Below, one piece after another: positions 52,795 to 61,460 of a stretch of DNA of 61,460 bases; within the stretch, counting starts at the first letter, position 1; each line of letters starts with the position of its first letter. This DNA is from an uncultured Verrucomicrobiota bacterium (lineage in GTDB: Bacteria > Verrucomicrobiota > Verrucomicrobiia > Limisphaerales > UBA9464): the NCBI GenBank assembly GCA_903896505.1, contig CAITXU010000244.1, forward strand, positions 1-61,460. Direction: 5' to 3'. Both the position numbers and the translations under genes were made by a program. The notes below the pieces were generated by a model that saw only the letters and a list, made by a program, of their open reading frames with translations, had not been told where the DNA came from and searched no databases.

Positions 52795-53510
52795 AAGCGC
52801 TGATTATCGATGATGAACCGCCGGCACGGCGCGAGCTTCGGCAACTTCTATTGGCCCATCCCGAAATCGAAGTCGTGGGCGAGGCAGCTAATGCCAGGGA
52901 AGCCGCAAACCTGACGGAAGCGCTGTCGCCCGAGATGCTGTTCCTGGACATTCGCATGCCCGGAGGCACTGGATTTGACCTGTTGGAATCCCTTATGCCC
53001 CCTCACCCTCGGGTCATTTTCACCACCGCCTACGATCAGTTTGCCCTCAAGGCATTCGAGTTGAATGCACTGGATTACCTGCTCAAACCCGTGGAACCGG
53101 CCCGATTGGCGGCATCTCTCCTGCGGATTTCAGGCGGAGCGGTGACCCGCCCCGCCCAGGATGCAGCCAGGCTGTTGGACGAAGGAGACAAGGTGTTTGT
53201 ACGTCAGGACGACCGGTGTTGGTTCATTCCAATTAGAACCATCCGGTTGATTGAATCGGAGGGCAACTACAGTCGGCTTCATTTCAGTGGGGAAGCGGCA
53301 ATGATTAACCGATCTCTCAATACCCTCGAACAAAGACTTCCGGGCCAATTATTCTTCCGGGCCAACCGGGCCCAGCTGATCAACCTGGATTTTGTCGAGC
53401 ACGTCATGCCTTGGTTCAGCGGGGCAATCAAGGTGCGCTTGCGAGGGGGACCCGAGGTGGAGTTTAGTCGAAGGTCCGCTCAGGAGTTTCGTGACCGCAT
53501 GAGCTTCTGA
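52791..53510 (+). CDS. LytTR-family response regulator
   Basis: This 239-aa partner of the LytS-type kinase has a receiver domain with LIIDDEPPARRELRQLL, phospho-acceptor Asp in MLFLDIRMPGGTGFDL, VIFTTAYDQFALKAFELNALDYLLKP and a LytTR DNA-binding domain (VFVRQDDRCWFIPIRTIRLIESEGNYSRLHF; RANRAQLINLDFVEHVMPWFSG). The ATG overlaps the kinase stop by 4 nt. LytTR domains bind tandem direct repeats; none was recognised nearby. The regulated genes may be elsewhere. Confidence 0.94.
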   Translation: MKALIIDDEPPARRELRQLLLAHPEIEVVGEAANAREAANLTEALSPEMLFLDIRMPGGTGFDLLESLMPPHPRVIFTTAYDQFALKAFELNALDYLLKPVEPARLAASLLRISGGAVTRPAQDAARLLDEGDKVFVRQDDRCWFIPIRTIRLIESEGNYSRLHFSGEAAMINRSLNTLEQRLPGQLFFRANRAQLINLDFVEHVMPWFSGAIKVRLRGGPEVEFSRRSAQEFRDRMSF

Positions 53511-53648
53511 ACTGGATTCGACACCGTCGCAGATCGACCAATGGAACGAGAACCCGGCGGAATGCCCCACACGGGTTTTTGGGCAAGCCGCCGGGGGCTC
53601 CACTCGGAGCCAAAAATATTCCGGCTAATTCCGTGGATGTATCGTCGG

Positions 53649-55238
53649 TCAGTTATCCAACACCGAGCTCGTCCGGTAAAATCGACGGGTGGCGTTGGTG
53701 TCGGGCGAATCGACGAACGGAAGTGTCCAGACCACATTGGTTTGAATCGGCAACCATTGCTTGAGGTCCGTCGATACCTCGAGAATCTGGGGAGAACCGA
53801 CGGGTGGGTTGACCCTCAGTTCCCGATGTGCGTGCCGCGTTCGCAAACGAAGGGTCCGCAACGCCTCGGGTACGCGGACATAGGTGTTGGTCCCGACATC
53901 CGTGATAAAGTTCACTGACTCCGCCCGACTGTGGGCATTGACTTTGAACTGCAGGAAAAAAGGGAGTTCATTGATGAAGAACGTGTTGTCGCTGGCTGGA
54001 TAGAGCGTCACCACCGTGGCACCCAGGCTTTCGAGAGTCGCTGCCAGGTGACCCCGATGAAGGCCGATTTCAAAGGCATCGCCATCCAGGGCAAACCGCC
54101 CGATATATCCCTTGAGGGTTTCCGCAGTGACTGTCGCGGGGATGGGAGCTTCATCCAAAGGAAAGTCCGACGCGAGCAGATGAAAGCCTAAACGGGTGAT
54201 TCCATATTCCGAGTTGGACAGGATAATGACACCCCTTTTTTTATCGGGATTGATTCCGGCAAAACTCGTGAAGCCGCCCACCTGTCCATTATGCCAGACG
54301 AGGTCGGTCGAGCCGACGGCGAAATGGAACCAAGCGAGACCGATTCGATTTCCCTGGTCGTCCGAGAACCGGAGCGCCTGGGCATTGGTCATCGCCGGAT
54401 AAAGTGGCGTCGACAGAATTCCCGCATTGGCCTCCACGAAACGCGCCAGGTCCCTGGGGGTTGAATAAAGTCCTCCGAAGGAGGCCACCGGCAACTCCCA
54501 CGGCAGGGAATCCACGACTCCCGAATACCCTTTGACCAGCCGGGCCGCCATGGATGGGCTCAATTGGGTTGAAGTGTTGGTCAATCCCAATGGACTCAGT
54601 AGTCTCTTCTCCAATAATGCGGCGTAGGTGGTCCCAATCCGGTTTGCCAAGGCGTGTCCCAGGAGTCCAAAGCCAAAATTGGAGTACTCATGTTCTGTTC
54701 CCGGCTTGCGGCTGAGTTCCGTGCCGTTGATACCGGCGTAGAGTGCCTGCGTATCGAAATCAGCGTACGGATTGGCTGTATCCTCCGTCACAAAATTGTC
54801 CGGCGTGGTGGGCAATCCGGCGGTGTGCGTTGCCAGGTCCAGCAGAGTCATGGACCGACCTCCCCAGGAGGGAACCGTGATACCGGGCGGCAGGTACTTT
54901 TCCAAAGGATCGGTTTCCGAAACTTCACCCCGTGAAATCGAATCCGCCATCAGGTCTCCCGTGAATAGCTTGGTCACCGAGGCAATTTGGAAGACCGAGT
55001 CTTCGTTAATCGGGTCGTTGCCATCGAGGGAACTGCGCCCGAAACTGTAAAAGCTCGTGCCGTTGGTATCGATCAGGCCGACGACAATCCCAATGCTGAG
55101 TTGGTTGTTGATTCGTTTCTCAATCTCGATCCGGACGTCGTCGGGCAAGGCCGGGGCGGCCGAAAGGGAATCGAGGCCGGGGACGCTGAAAAGGGCGATC
55201 CCGGCGTAGAGGCTGGTAAGACGGTAATGCGAATTCAC
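53649..55238 (-). CDS. Secreted serine hydrolase (beta-lactamase/class C family)
   Basis: This 529-aa protein starts at a GTG (signal peptide YRLTSLYAGIALFSVPGLDSLSAA); the frame extends to an ATG at 55301. The catalytic motif SxxK is in FQIASVTKLFTG, YxN in EYSNFGFGLLGHAL and HxG-like in LVWHNGQVGGFTSF. These are beta-lactamase/AmpC-like serine hydrolases that act as DD-peptidases or esterases. The C-terminal 70 residues (REL...PQILEVSTDLKQWLPI...ATRRFYRTSSV) are the extra module common in Verrucomicrobiota secreted proteins. It is convergent with the LytTR gene. Confidence 0.87.
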   Translation of the reverse strand: MNSHYRLTSLYAGIALFSVPGLDSLSAAPALPDDVRIEIEKRINNQLSIGIVVGLIDTNGTSFYSFGRSSLDGNDPINEDSVFQIASVTKLFTGDLMADSISRGEVSETDPLEKYLPPGITVPSWGGRSMTLLDLATHTAGLPTTPDNFVTEDTANPYADFDTQALYAGINGTELSRKPGTEHEYSNFGFGLLGHALANRIGTTYAALLEKRLLSPLGLTNTSTQLSPSMAARLVKGYSGVVDSLPWELPVASFGGLYSTPRDLARFVEANAGILSTPLYPAMTNAQALRFSDDQGNRIGLAWFHFAVGSTDLVWHNGQVGGFTSFAGINPDKKRGVIILSNSEYGITRLGFHLLASDFPLDEAPIPATVTAETLKGYIGRFALDGDAFEIGLHRGHLAATLESLGATVVTLYPASDNTFFINELPFFLQFKVNAHSRAESVNFITDVGTNTYVRVPEALRTLRLRTRHAHRELRVNPPVGSPQILEVSTDLKQWLPIQTNVVWTLPFVDSPDTNATRRFYRTSSVLDN

Positions 55239-55483
55239 AATAACAGTGGTTTCAGTTCGTTGGACCCCGATGCCGTCGGGCATCGGATTTCCTGCAACCA
55301 CAATTAGTCCGCTCGCTGGGAATGAGCCCGGACCTTTCCATCAGCGGTCAATTGGGATGATGAGCGGTTTTCCGGCCCATTCGTAGCCCGGTTCGATATT
55401 TTGTTTCAGTACGGACTATCTTTCCCGGCGGGCTACTCCCTTAGCCGAGCCCAATAACAATAGGGCCGACAAAGACGATGACT
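55239..55483. other. Intergenic region, no feature recognised
   Basis: About 245 bp between the serine hydrolase start and the prfA stop, with a GGCCC/GGGCT stem near 55450-55470 but no T-tract. Confidence 0.4.
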
Positions 55484-56563
55484 TTACAACTTCAACTCTG
55501 CCAGACGCCGATTGGCTTCCTCGGCGGCGAGGGGATCGATCAACCCGTCGAGTTCCCCTTCCATCACGGAGGATAGGTTGTACAGGGTGACTTCCGCCCG
55601 GTGGTCTGTGACCCGGTTTTGGGGGAAATTATAGGTCCGACTCTTCTCGCTGCGTTCCCCGGTGCCGACCTGCTCCTTGCGGACGGCGGCGTACTTGGCG
55701 TGTTCCTCCGCCTCTTTCCGTTCCAACAGACGGGATCGCAGGACCATCAGCGCTTTGGCCTTGTTCTTGAGCTGGGAACGTTCGTCCTGACATCGGACCA
55801 CCAGTCCGGATGGTTTGTGGACCACCATGACAGCAGAATCGGTCGTGTTGACTCCCTGACCGCCATGCCCGCCCGCCCGGCAGACGTTGATCTCCAGGTC
55901 TTCCGGTTTGATCACAACGTCGACCTCCTGCGCTTCCGGAAGAACCGCCACGGTGACGGTGCTGGTGTGGATGCGACCCTGAGCCTCGGTGGCCGGGACC
56001 CGCTGCACCCGGTGCACCCCCGACTCGTATTTCATCCGCTTGTAGACATCCTGACCGGTGACACTGCACACCACGTCGCGATAGCCGCCCAAATCCGAGG
56101 AACTGGAATCGAGAATCTCAAACCGCCATCCCTGCGTCTCCGAATAGCGTTGGTACATCCGCAGAAGGTCCGCGGCAAAGAGCGCACTCTCCGCCCCGCC
56201 GGCAGCCGCCCGGATTTCGAGGATGGAATTGCGCGAATCCGTCGGGCTTGGAGGAATGATGCCCTCTTTCAACCGGGCGGACAGCTTGCGTTCGACACCC
56301 TCCAGCCGCTGAATCTCTTCGGCGGCCATCACCGCAAGCTCGGAACCGGTGGGTTCCGAGGCGACGAGCGCTTGGTTGCCGGCCAGTTCCGATTCCGTCT
56401 CGAGGTATTCCTCACCGGCGGCCACCAGTTCCTTGAGGCGCGAGTGTTCCCGGGTGAGTTCCTGACCCTTTTGCGGGTTGGAAAAGGCATCGGGCGAGCT
56501 CAACTGGGCTTCCACCTCAGCGAAGCGCTTGCGGAATTTTTCGATGAACGGATGAAAATCCAT
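55484..56563 (-). CDS. prfA: Peptide chain release factor 1
   Basis: The 359-aa product terminates translation at UAA and UAG. The codon-recognition motif PxT lies in RVPATEAQGRIHTS, and the catalytic GGQ in AGGHGGQGVNTTDSAV (usually GGQHVN), where the Gln is N5-methylated. It also has the N-terminal coiled domain and the C-terminal RSQLKNKAKALMVLRSRL. The start MDFHPFIEKFRKRF at 56563 is normal. It follows rpmE on the same strand, with a terminator in the 153-bp gap between them; the prmC methyltransferase gene is not adjacent. Confidence 0.96.
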   Translation of the reverse strand: MDFHPFIEKFRKRFAEVEAQLSSPDAFSNPQKGQELTREHSRLKELVAAGEEYLETESELAGNQALVASEPTGSELAVMAAEEIQRLEGVERKLSARLKEGIIPPSPTDSRNSILEIRAAAGGAESALFAADLLRMYQRYSETQGWRFEILDSSSSDLGGYRDVVCSVTGQDVYKRMKYESGVHRVQRVPATEAQGRIHTSTVTVAVLPEAQEVDVVIKPEDLEINVCRAGGHGGQGVNTTDSAVMVVHKPSGLVVRCQDERSQLKNKAKALMVLRSRLLERKEAEEHAKYAAVRKEQVGTGERSEKSRTYNFPQNRVTDHRAEVTLYNLSSVMEGELDGLIDPLAAEEANRRLAELKL

Positions 56564-56655
56564 GGACCACGGAGCAACGGCGTTTGGGGTGAAGAAGGGT
56601 GCGGGGTGGAATAAGTCCGAGGGCTGGAATCCAGCGCTGTCCCAGACCCGACGCA

Positions 56656-56702
56656 GGCAAAAGAAAACCGCCCGGGTGCCAGTGAATGGCGTCCGGGCGG
56701 TT
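56656..56702 (-). terminator. Intrinsic terminator of rpmE
   Basis: The minus strand reads AACCGCCCGG, an inner CGCCATTCACTGGC stem, CCGGGCGGTT, then TTCTTTTG. It lies directly after the rpmE stop and before prfA. Confidence 0.85.
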
Positions 56703-56716
56703 GACGAAGGCTGGCG

Positions 56717-57019
56717 CTAAACCTTTTTCTTTTTCTTGGAGTTCTTGTCCGCCAACGCCGCCTGCATTTCCTGCGTACGAGCCGCGCGTTGTTGGAATTT
56801 GTCCACCCGTCCGGCGGTATCCACGAACTTTTGCTGACCCGTGTAGAACGGATGGGTGAAGGCGCTGATACCCATGAGATACAGCGGATACTCTTCACCG
56901 TCCTCCCATTTGGCGGAAAGATTGGTGTGCGCGCACGAGCGCGTGAGGAACTGTTGACCGGATGCGGAATCCCGGAAAATCACGTACCGGTAGTTCTTCG
57001 GATGGCTGTCTGCCTTCAT
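56717..57019 (-). CDS. rpmE: 50S ribosomal protein L31, type B
   Basis: The 100-aa protein starts MKADSHPKNYRYVIFRDSASGQQFLTRS, the start of type B L31. WEDGEEYPLYLMGISAFTHPFYTGQQKFVDTAGRVDKFQQR matches the conserved HPFYTGxxxxxDTxGRVxKF core. The zinc-binding Cys of type A L31 are missing, as expected for the C-minus form. The C-terminus has an extra Lys tail (NSKKKKKV). The frame continues upstream to 57403, but that stretch is not L31-like and overlaps the divergent gene. An intrinsic terminator follows. Confidence 0.95.
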   Translation of the reverse strand: MKADSHPKNYRYVIFRDSASGQQFLTRSCAHTNLSAKWEDGEEYPLYLMGISAFTHPFYTGQQKFVDTAGRVDKFQQRAARTQEMQAALADKNSKKKKKV

Positions 57020-57137
57020 AAATTTAGGGCCGCCTACCATAGCCCCGCCAGCGGACGATACAAGGGCTAAATTCAATTCAACTGGGACAAATTCCAGTTG
57101 CGGCACCTGCCGGGCCGTCCTATTCCACTGACTCCCA

Positions 57138-57842
57138 ATGTCTGTCGCATACAAAATCATCGGTGGAGATGGCCGGGAGTATGGTCCCGTCAGCCTCGAG
57201 GAAATCCGCAGCTGGTGCGAAGATGGCCGCGTCGGGGTCAGCACCCCCGTCTGGCGCGACGACGAATTCCGCTGGCAACCCGCCCGCAATCGCGAGGAAC
57301 TGCGCTGGGACCTTCCCAAGCCTCCTCCCGAAGCCTCTCCTTCAACCCCGGTAGCATCCCGGCCAACCATCCCGGCGACTCCAGCCTCAGCCGGGTTTGC
57401 CATCCGCCTCGCCGCCGCCGTCTACGACCTCCTGATTGTTCATGCACTGATCAGTCTCGTGACCAGCCCGTGGAGCGATAAGATGAACGAGTTGAATACA
57501 ATCCTCGTCGAGCAATCCAAGGCCGCCAACCCCGACTTGCAGGTCTTCTTTCACGCCTGGCTGATCTTGGCGGCCATTTTCCTGCCGATCACACTCCTCT
57601 ATTCGGTCGTGTTTACCGTCACCCAGGGTGCAACGCCCGGCAAACGCGTCTTGGGATTGCGAGTCACCCAAAATGACGGAAGCCCACTCACCTGGAATGG
57701 AGCCTTGCTTCGCTACTGCGCCCAGTGGCTCAGCGTGATCCCGTTTGGCTTCGGGTTTCTCCTGATTTTGGTCACCCGCGATGACCTCGCACTCCATGAT
57801 TACCTGGCCAAAACCCGCGTCATCTGGATTCGACGCGGGTAG
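57138..57842 (+). CDS. GYF_2-RDD membrane protein
   Basis: The 234-aa protein starts YKIIGGDGREYGPVSLEEIRSWCEDGRVGVSTPVWRDDEFRWQPA, a GYF_2 domain that binds Pro-rich peptides. A Pro-rich linker precedes an RDD membrane domain (AGFAIRLAAAVYDLLIVHALIS, about four helices in total). GATPGKRVLGLRVTQNDGSPLTWNGALLRYCAQ is the RDD core. The fusion is common in Verrucomicrobiota and Planctomycetes. The role is unknown; some RDD proteins are ion transporters. It is divergent from rpmE. Confidence 0.9.
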   Translation: MSVAYKIIGGDGREYGPVSLEEIRSWCEDGRVGVSTPVWRDDEFRWQPARNREELRWDLPKPPPEASPSTPVASRPTIPATPASAGFAIRLAAAVYDLLIVHALISLVTSPWSDKMNELNTILVEQSKAANPDLQVFFHAWLILAAIFLPITLLYSVVFTVTQGATPGKRVLGLRVTQNDGSPLTWNGALLRYCAQWLSVIPFGFGFLLILVTRDDLALHDYLAKTRVIWIRRG

Positions 57843-58314
57843 TCCGATGTCAACGCGATTCCCGGATTAACCTCAATGCCACTGCCGTTCTAATGGCACC
57901 TTGGTAGCGAGGTTTACGCCAGGCCGGGACATCCGGGCGGTTCCAGGTCTTCCAGACGTGCCGCAGGTATTCCTACCTTCCAAATTACAGCTTTTGACCT
58001 CAACGGTTGATTCGTTTGCAACCTAATGAATCACAGTCACATCGGTAGGGCGAGGCTCCAGCCGAGCCGCGGCGCTCCGTACCACCTCCGCATCGCAAGT
58101 TATATCCGGCCTGACCCCGGAGCGCCACGGGTGGGATACTGCCGTTTCGCAAGTTTCCAAACCTCCGGGCCGTCGGTAAGTCCCGAAGCCTTGGCAGCGG
58201 AGCCAGGCCCGGCAGACCTGGAGGTCTGCGAAACGGCAAGAATATCTGCGCTACAGCGCGCGGCCGACGAAGCCAATTGGCCGTCCGCAGGACCGTCCGC
58301 GGGACCAGGACCGC
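57843..58314. repeat. Gene-free region with 188-bp repeat copy B
   Basis: 472 bp between the GYF-RDD and LysM genes. 57964-58151 is copy B of the repeat at 41661-41848. GCAGACCT-GG-AGGTCTGC (58211-58228) is an 18-bp palindrome of the 31.6-kb family. CCAATTGGCCGTCCGCAGGA lies at 58273-58292. No gene is credible. Confidence 0.8.
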
Positions 58315-58953
58315 TTACTTGATGATCGGAATCCGCAACTTGGTCCCGACGGGAATCCGATTGGGGTCCTTGATGTTGGGATTGGCTTTGATCACCTGCG
58401 CCAGCCGCACCTTCAAGCCCTGGCTTTGATTGTACTCGGAAATGACCACGCTGAGAATGTCCCCTTCCTTCATCGTGTACTCGTAGTACTCAGACGGCAG
58501 GGCAGCTTCTTCCGTCGCCTTTTTTCCGGTCCCCGAGGGGCGGGTCGGCGTCGGGTCCGCCGAAGGTGGAATCGCCACGGGTTTGCTCAATTGACGGGCC
58601 AGCTCCTCCAACTTCTCCCGGACCAGGGCAGCATCCGCCGCCCGGCGCTTATCCACCTCCTGCACCTGCTCCACCACTTTCCGCAAATCATCCCGGGTCG
58701 CGTATTCCCGGGCGGTTGCCGTGCTCAAGCGCTGCTTGAGCTCCGAGTTCTCGGCCCGCAGGGCGGCCAGTTCCTCCCGCAATTTGCGGTACTCTGCCGC
58801 CAGGGAATCACGGCTCTCCGTGAGCGCCGAAACCTCCGACTGCAATTGCTTGAAGCTCTCCACGTCCACTTCCGCCCGGACCGCCGATGAAAGCAGTCCC
58901 ATTCCCAGGCAAAGTCCCGCAGCATAACGACCCACAGTTCGATTGAGTTCCAC
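58315..58953 (-). CDS. LysM-domain protein with coiled coil
   Basis: This 212-aa protein starts at a GTG (58953) with signal peptide GRYAAGLCLGMGLLSSAVRA; an ATG at 59034 is also in frame. A long coiled coil follows (SVxALTESRDSLAAEYRKLREELAALRAENSELKQRL), then a second helix and a Pro/Thr linker. The C-terminus is one LysM domain: YTMKEGDILSVVISEYNQSQGLKVRLAQVIKANPNIKDPNRIPVGTKLRIP. It probably binds peptidoglycan in the periplasm and may scaffold a cell-wall complex. It is divergent from metH. Confidence 0.88.
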   Translation of the reverse strand: MELNRTVGRYAAGLCLGMGLLSSAVRAEVDVESFKQLQSEVSALTESRDSLAAEYRKLREELAALRAENSELKQRLSTATAREYATRDDLRKVVEQVQEVDKRRAADAALVREKLEELARQLSKPVAIPPSADPTPTRPSGTGKKATEEAALPSEYYEYTMKEGDILSVVISEYNQSQGLKVRLAQVIKANPNIKDPNRIPVGTKLRIPIIK

Positions 58954-59031
58954 GAAGAGAACTCTAGGAACACCGAACGGACGGAGCAAGAGCCCGCAGC
59001 GATTCGGTTCGCCGAACCGATTGAAATTTAT

Positions 59032-59053
59032 CATATCGTCATATCGCGATACG
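59032..59053 (+). promoter_or_regulatory. Palindromic operator-like site upstream of metH
   Basis: CATATCGT is directly followed by CATATCGCGATACG. The latter contains the perfect palindrome TATCGCGATA (59042-59051). The site lies between the divergent LysM and metH genes, about 55 bp before the metH ATG. ArsR-type SAH-responsive repressors control metH in some bacteria; whether this site is one of theirs is unknown. Confidence 0.4.
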
Positions 59054-59108
59054 TTGATTTGAGTCTTGAGTGGGGACTGGAATTCGATATCCTACCCCTG
59101 AAAACGTT

Positions 59109-61460
59109 ATGGTCGCTACTTCCACTCCGGTACAGCCTGCTGCACTTCACCCCTTTGAGGCTCTTCTTCAGGAACGGATTGCCATCATCGACGGGGCGAT
59201 GGGAACCATGATCCAGCGCTACAAGCTGGGTGAGGCCCAGTATCGCGGGGAGCGGTTTGCCGATTGGACGGGCAAGGACCAGAAGGGCAACAACGAGTTG
59301 CTGCTGCTAACCCAGCCTCACGTCATCGAGGAAATCCACCGTCAGTACCTCGAGGCCGGGGCCGACGTCATCGAGACCAACACCTTCGGTTCGACCACCA
59401 TCGGCCAGCACGACTTTCTCTTCGCCCACCATGAAGGTCGCAAAGACCAGGCCTTTTTTGATCGGGTGGTCCAAGACCCGTTTCTTCAACAAATAACCCG
59501 CGAGATGAACCTGGCGGCTGCCCGGGTCGCTCGCTCGGCCGCGGACTACGTGACACAGGCGACGGGTCAACAGCGGTTTGTGGCCGGGGCTATTGGGCCG
59601 ATGCCCGTGACTGCCTCGCTCTCCCCCGAGGTGAACGACGCCGGGTTTCGGTCCGTGCGGTTCGACCAACTCCAGCAGGCCTATCGGGAGCAGGTCGAGG
59701 CGTTGCTCGAAGGCGGAATCGACCTCCTCCTGGTCGAAACCATTTTTGACACGCTGAACGCCAAGGCGGCTCTCTTTGCCATTCTGGATGTGTTTGCCCG
59801 TGGCGGACGGCGTGTGCCCTTGATGATCTCCGGCACCATCACCGACCGGTCGGGTCGGACCCTGACGGGACAGACGGTGGAGGCCTTCTGGAATTCCGTG
59901 GCGCATGCGGCACCGCTGACCATCGGGCTGAATTGTGCCCTTGGACCGGCGGAAATGCGGCCCTTTGTCGAAGACCTGGTGCGGGTGGCCCCCACCTACA
60001 CCTGTTTCTACCCCAACGCCGGTTTGCCCGACCCGTTGTCAGAAACCGGATTCCCCGAGACGCCCGCAACATTGTCCCCAAAACTCAAGGAATGGGCGGC
60101 AGCGGGATTTCTCAATGTGGTCGGCGGTTGCTGCGGCACCACCCCCGCGCATATCCGTGCCATCGCTGAGGCCGTTCGAGGCTGCAAGCCCCGGGTCGTC
60201 GCCAAGGCCGAACCCTGGCTCCGCCTGTCGGGTATGGAGTCGTTCGAGCTCAGCCCGATCACCAATTTCGTCAACATCGGCGAACGAACCAACGTCACGG
60301 GCTCTCCCCGGTTCTCAAAGCTCATCCTTTCGGGAAATTTCGCCGAAGCGGTCTCTGTTGCCCAACAGCAGGTCGAGGCCGGTGCCCAGATCATCGACAT
60401 CAACATGGATGAAGGGATGTTGGACGGGGCGGCGGCGATGACCCGCTTCCTCAATCTCATCTCGTCGGACGACGCCATCGCGAAGGTGCCGTTCATGGTC
60501 GACTCCTCCAAGTGGTCGGTCATTGAGGCGGGACTCCGCTGCCTGCAAGGCAAGGGCGTGGTGAATTCAATCTCCCTCAAGGAAGGCGAAGAGAAATTCC
60601 TCGAACAAGCCCGGCTGGTCCGGCGATACGGCGCGGCCGTCGTGGTGATGGCCTTTGACGAAAAGGGACAGGCCGACGGTTTCCAGCGCAAAATCGAAAT
60701 CTGCGAACGTGCCTACCACATCCTCGTGGGTCAGGTTGGCTTCCCTCCCCAGGACATCATTTTCGACCCCAACATCCTGACCGTCGCCACCGGGATTGAG
60801 GAACACAACAACTACGCCGTCGACTTCATCAACGCCACCCGGTGGATCAAGGAAAACCTCCCGCTGGCCAAAGTGAGCGGCGGCATTTCCAACATCTCCT
60901 TCAGCTTCCGCGGTAACAATACGGTCCGCGAGGCCATGCACAGTGCCTTCCTGTATCATGCAATCCGGGCCGGCCTGGACATGGGCATCGTCAATGCCGG
61001 GATGCTCGAAATTTACGAGGAAATCCCAGCCGATCTGCTCGTCCTGGTCGAAGACGTCCTGTTGAACCGTCGTCCTGACGCCACCGAACGGCTGGTGGAA
61101 TATGGTGAGCGGATCAAGCAGTCCGGGACCGCAAATGCCGCCTCCAAAGAAAAGACCGCTGAGGAATGGCGCAGCGGGACCATCGAACAGCGGCTCGAAC
61201 ATTCGCTGGTGAAAGGAATCGACGCCCACATCGACCAGGATATCGAGGAGGCTCGCGTGAAATATGGCCGTCCTCTTTCGGTCATCGAGGGTCCGTTGAT
61301 GGCCGGCATGAGCGTCGTCGGCGACCTCTTCGGTGCCGGAAAGATGTTTTTGCCCCAGGTGGTCAAGTCGGCCCGCGTGATGAAAAAAGCCGTGGCCCAC
61401 TTGGAACCGTTCCTGCAGCAGGAGAAGATCGCTGCCGGGGTCCAGGCCCATCAGCCCCGC
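59109..61460 (+). CDS. metH: Cobalamin-dependent methionine synthase, 5' part
   Basis: The enzyme methylates homocysteine from methyltetrahydrofolate through cobalamin. The first 784 codons lie in the window, running off the right edge. The homocysteine domain (about 15-345) has the Zn ligands in GLNCALGP and [11 protein letters not shown]. The folate (pterin-binding) domain starts [21 protein letters not shown] and includes [12 protein letters not shown]. The B12-binding helical domain has begun near [16 protein letters not shown] and [29 protein letters not shown]; its DxHxxG motif would lie just outside. The ATG at 59109 is a normal start. The SAM-binding activation domain is not seen here. 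Confidence 0.97.
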   Translation, partial: MVATSTPVQPAALHPFEALLQERIAIIDGAMGTMIQRYKLGEAQYRGERFADWTGKDQKGNNELLLLTQPHVIEEIHRQYLEAGADVIETNTFGSTTIGQHDFLFAHHEGRKDQAFFDRVVQDPFLQQITREMNLAAARVARSAADYVTQATGQQRFVAGAIGPMPVTASLSPEVNDAGFRSVRFDQLQQAYREQVEALLEGGIDLLLVETIFDTLNAKAALFAILDVFARGGRRVPLMISGTITDRSGRTLTGQTVEAFWNSVAHAAPLTIGLNCALGPAEMRPFVEDLVRVAPTYTCFYPNAGLPDPLSETGFPETPATLSPKLKEWAAAGFLNVVGGCCGTTPAHIRAIAEAVRGCKPRVVAKAEPWLRLSGMESFELSPITNFVNIGERTNVTGSPRFSKLILSGNFAEAVSVAQQQVEAGAQIIDINMDEGMLDGAAAMTRFLNLISSDDAIAKVPFMVDSSKWSVIEAGLRCLQGKGVVNSISLKEGEEKFLEQARLVRRYGAAVVVMAFDEKGQADGFQRKIEICERAYHILVGQVGFPPQDIIFDPNILTVATGIEEHNNYAVDFINATRWIKENLPLAKVSGGISNISFSFRGNNTVREAMHSAFLYHAIRAGLDMGIVNAGMLEIYEEIPADLLVLVEDVLLNRRPDATERLVEYGERIKQSGTANAASKEKTAEEWRSGTIEQRLEHSLVKGIDAHIDQDIEEARVKYGRPLSVIEGPLMAGMSVVGDLFGAGKMFLPQVVKSARVMKKAVAHLEPFLQQEKIAAGVQAHQPR

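Overview
The window looks like a chromosomal segment of a Verrucomicrobiota bacterium, probably of the Limisphaerales/Pedosphaera type. This is an inference from gene content. The clues are a pseudopilin with an H-x-DG-like tail, secreted LamG/cohesin and FG-GAP/ASPIC proteins, the C-terminal 'W..v......FYR' module on several secreted proteins, many dispersed interrupted-palindrome repeats, and REP-associated tyrosine transposases (RAYTs). No tRNA, rRNA, CRISPR array, prophage or plasmid functions were recognised.

Layout. 1-433 is the truncated start of a RAYT. 0.5-9.5 kb carries asd, two secreted amidohydrolases, clpB and a pseudopilin. 9.8-12.9 kb is one large secreted beta-rich protein. 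A repeat-rich gap follows, then pheS, polX, a TylF-type methyltransferase, a complete RAYT, a REC-PAS-PP2C phosphatase and a cysteine desulfurase. 21.4-24.7 kb holds a tight three-gene operon: a PurD-like ATP-grasp enzyme, an alanine racemase and an arginyltransferase-like (ATE) GNAT protein, joined by ATGA overlaps. 24.8-28.4 kb has a GNAT, a dienelactone hydrolase, a Gfo/Idh/MocA oxidoreductase, a nucleotidyltransferase with a small overlapping partner, and an AbrB-type protein. 28.5-41.4 kb has a LamG-cohesin-dockerin-like protein, a beta-propeller, two tandem membrane-anchored paralogues, a DsbA-like protein, a cupin/YaeQ pair and a broken FG-GAP/ASPIC gene. 42-48.5 kb is a carbohydrate region: a GH144-like secreted enzyme with a MITE at its stop codon, then GH84 + HAT-like GNAT + PTS EIIC. 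48.9-61.5 kb is mostly housekeeping: argD, MOSC, a LytS/LytTR pair, a serine hydrolase, prfA, rpmE, GYF-RDD, LysM and the 5' part of metH.

How genes work together. Three clusters look functionally coherent. The ATP-grasp/Alr/ATE-like trio is the best candidate for an undescribed pathway and suggests amino-acid or peptide ligation using a D-amino acid and possibly aminoacyl-tRNA. GH84/GNAT/EIIC resembles a split version of the two-domain O-GlcNAcase beside a sugar permease. LytS/LytTR is an ordinary coupled two-component pair.

Much of the non-coding DNA is repetitive. There is a RAYT-linked 14-20 bp motif (five copies), a 188-bp direct repeat with two copies about 16.3 kb apart, a GGTAGGGCGAG-type family, GCAG/GCCC hairpin families, and a 268-bp MITE-like element bounded by CTAG. 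A gene-free segment near 41.5 kb holds three hairpins ending in a strong intrinsic terminator and may encode a small RNA.
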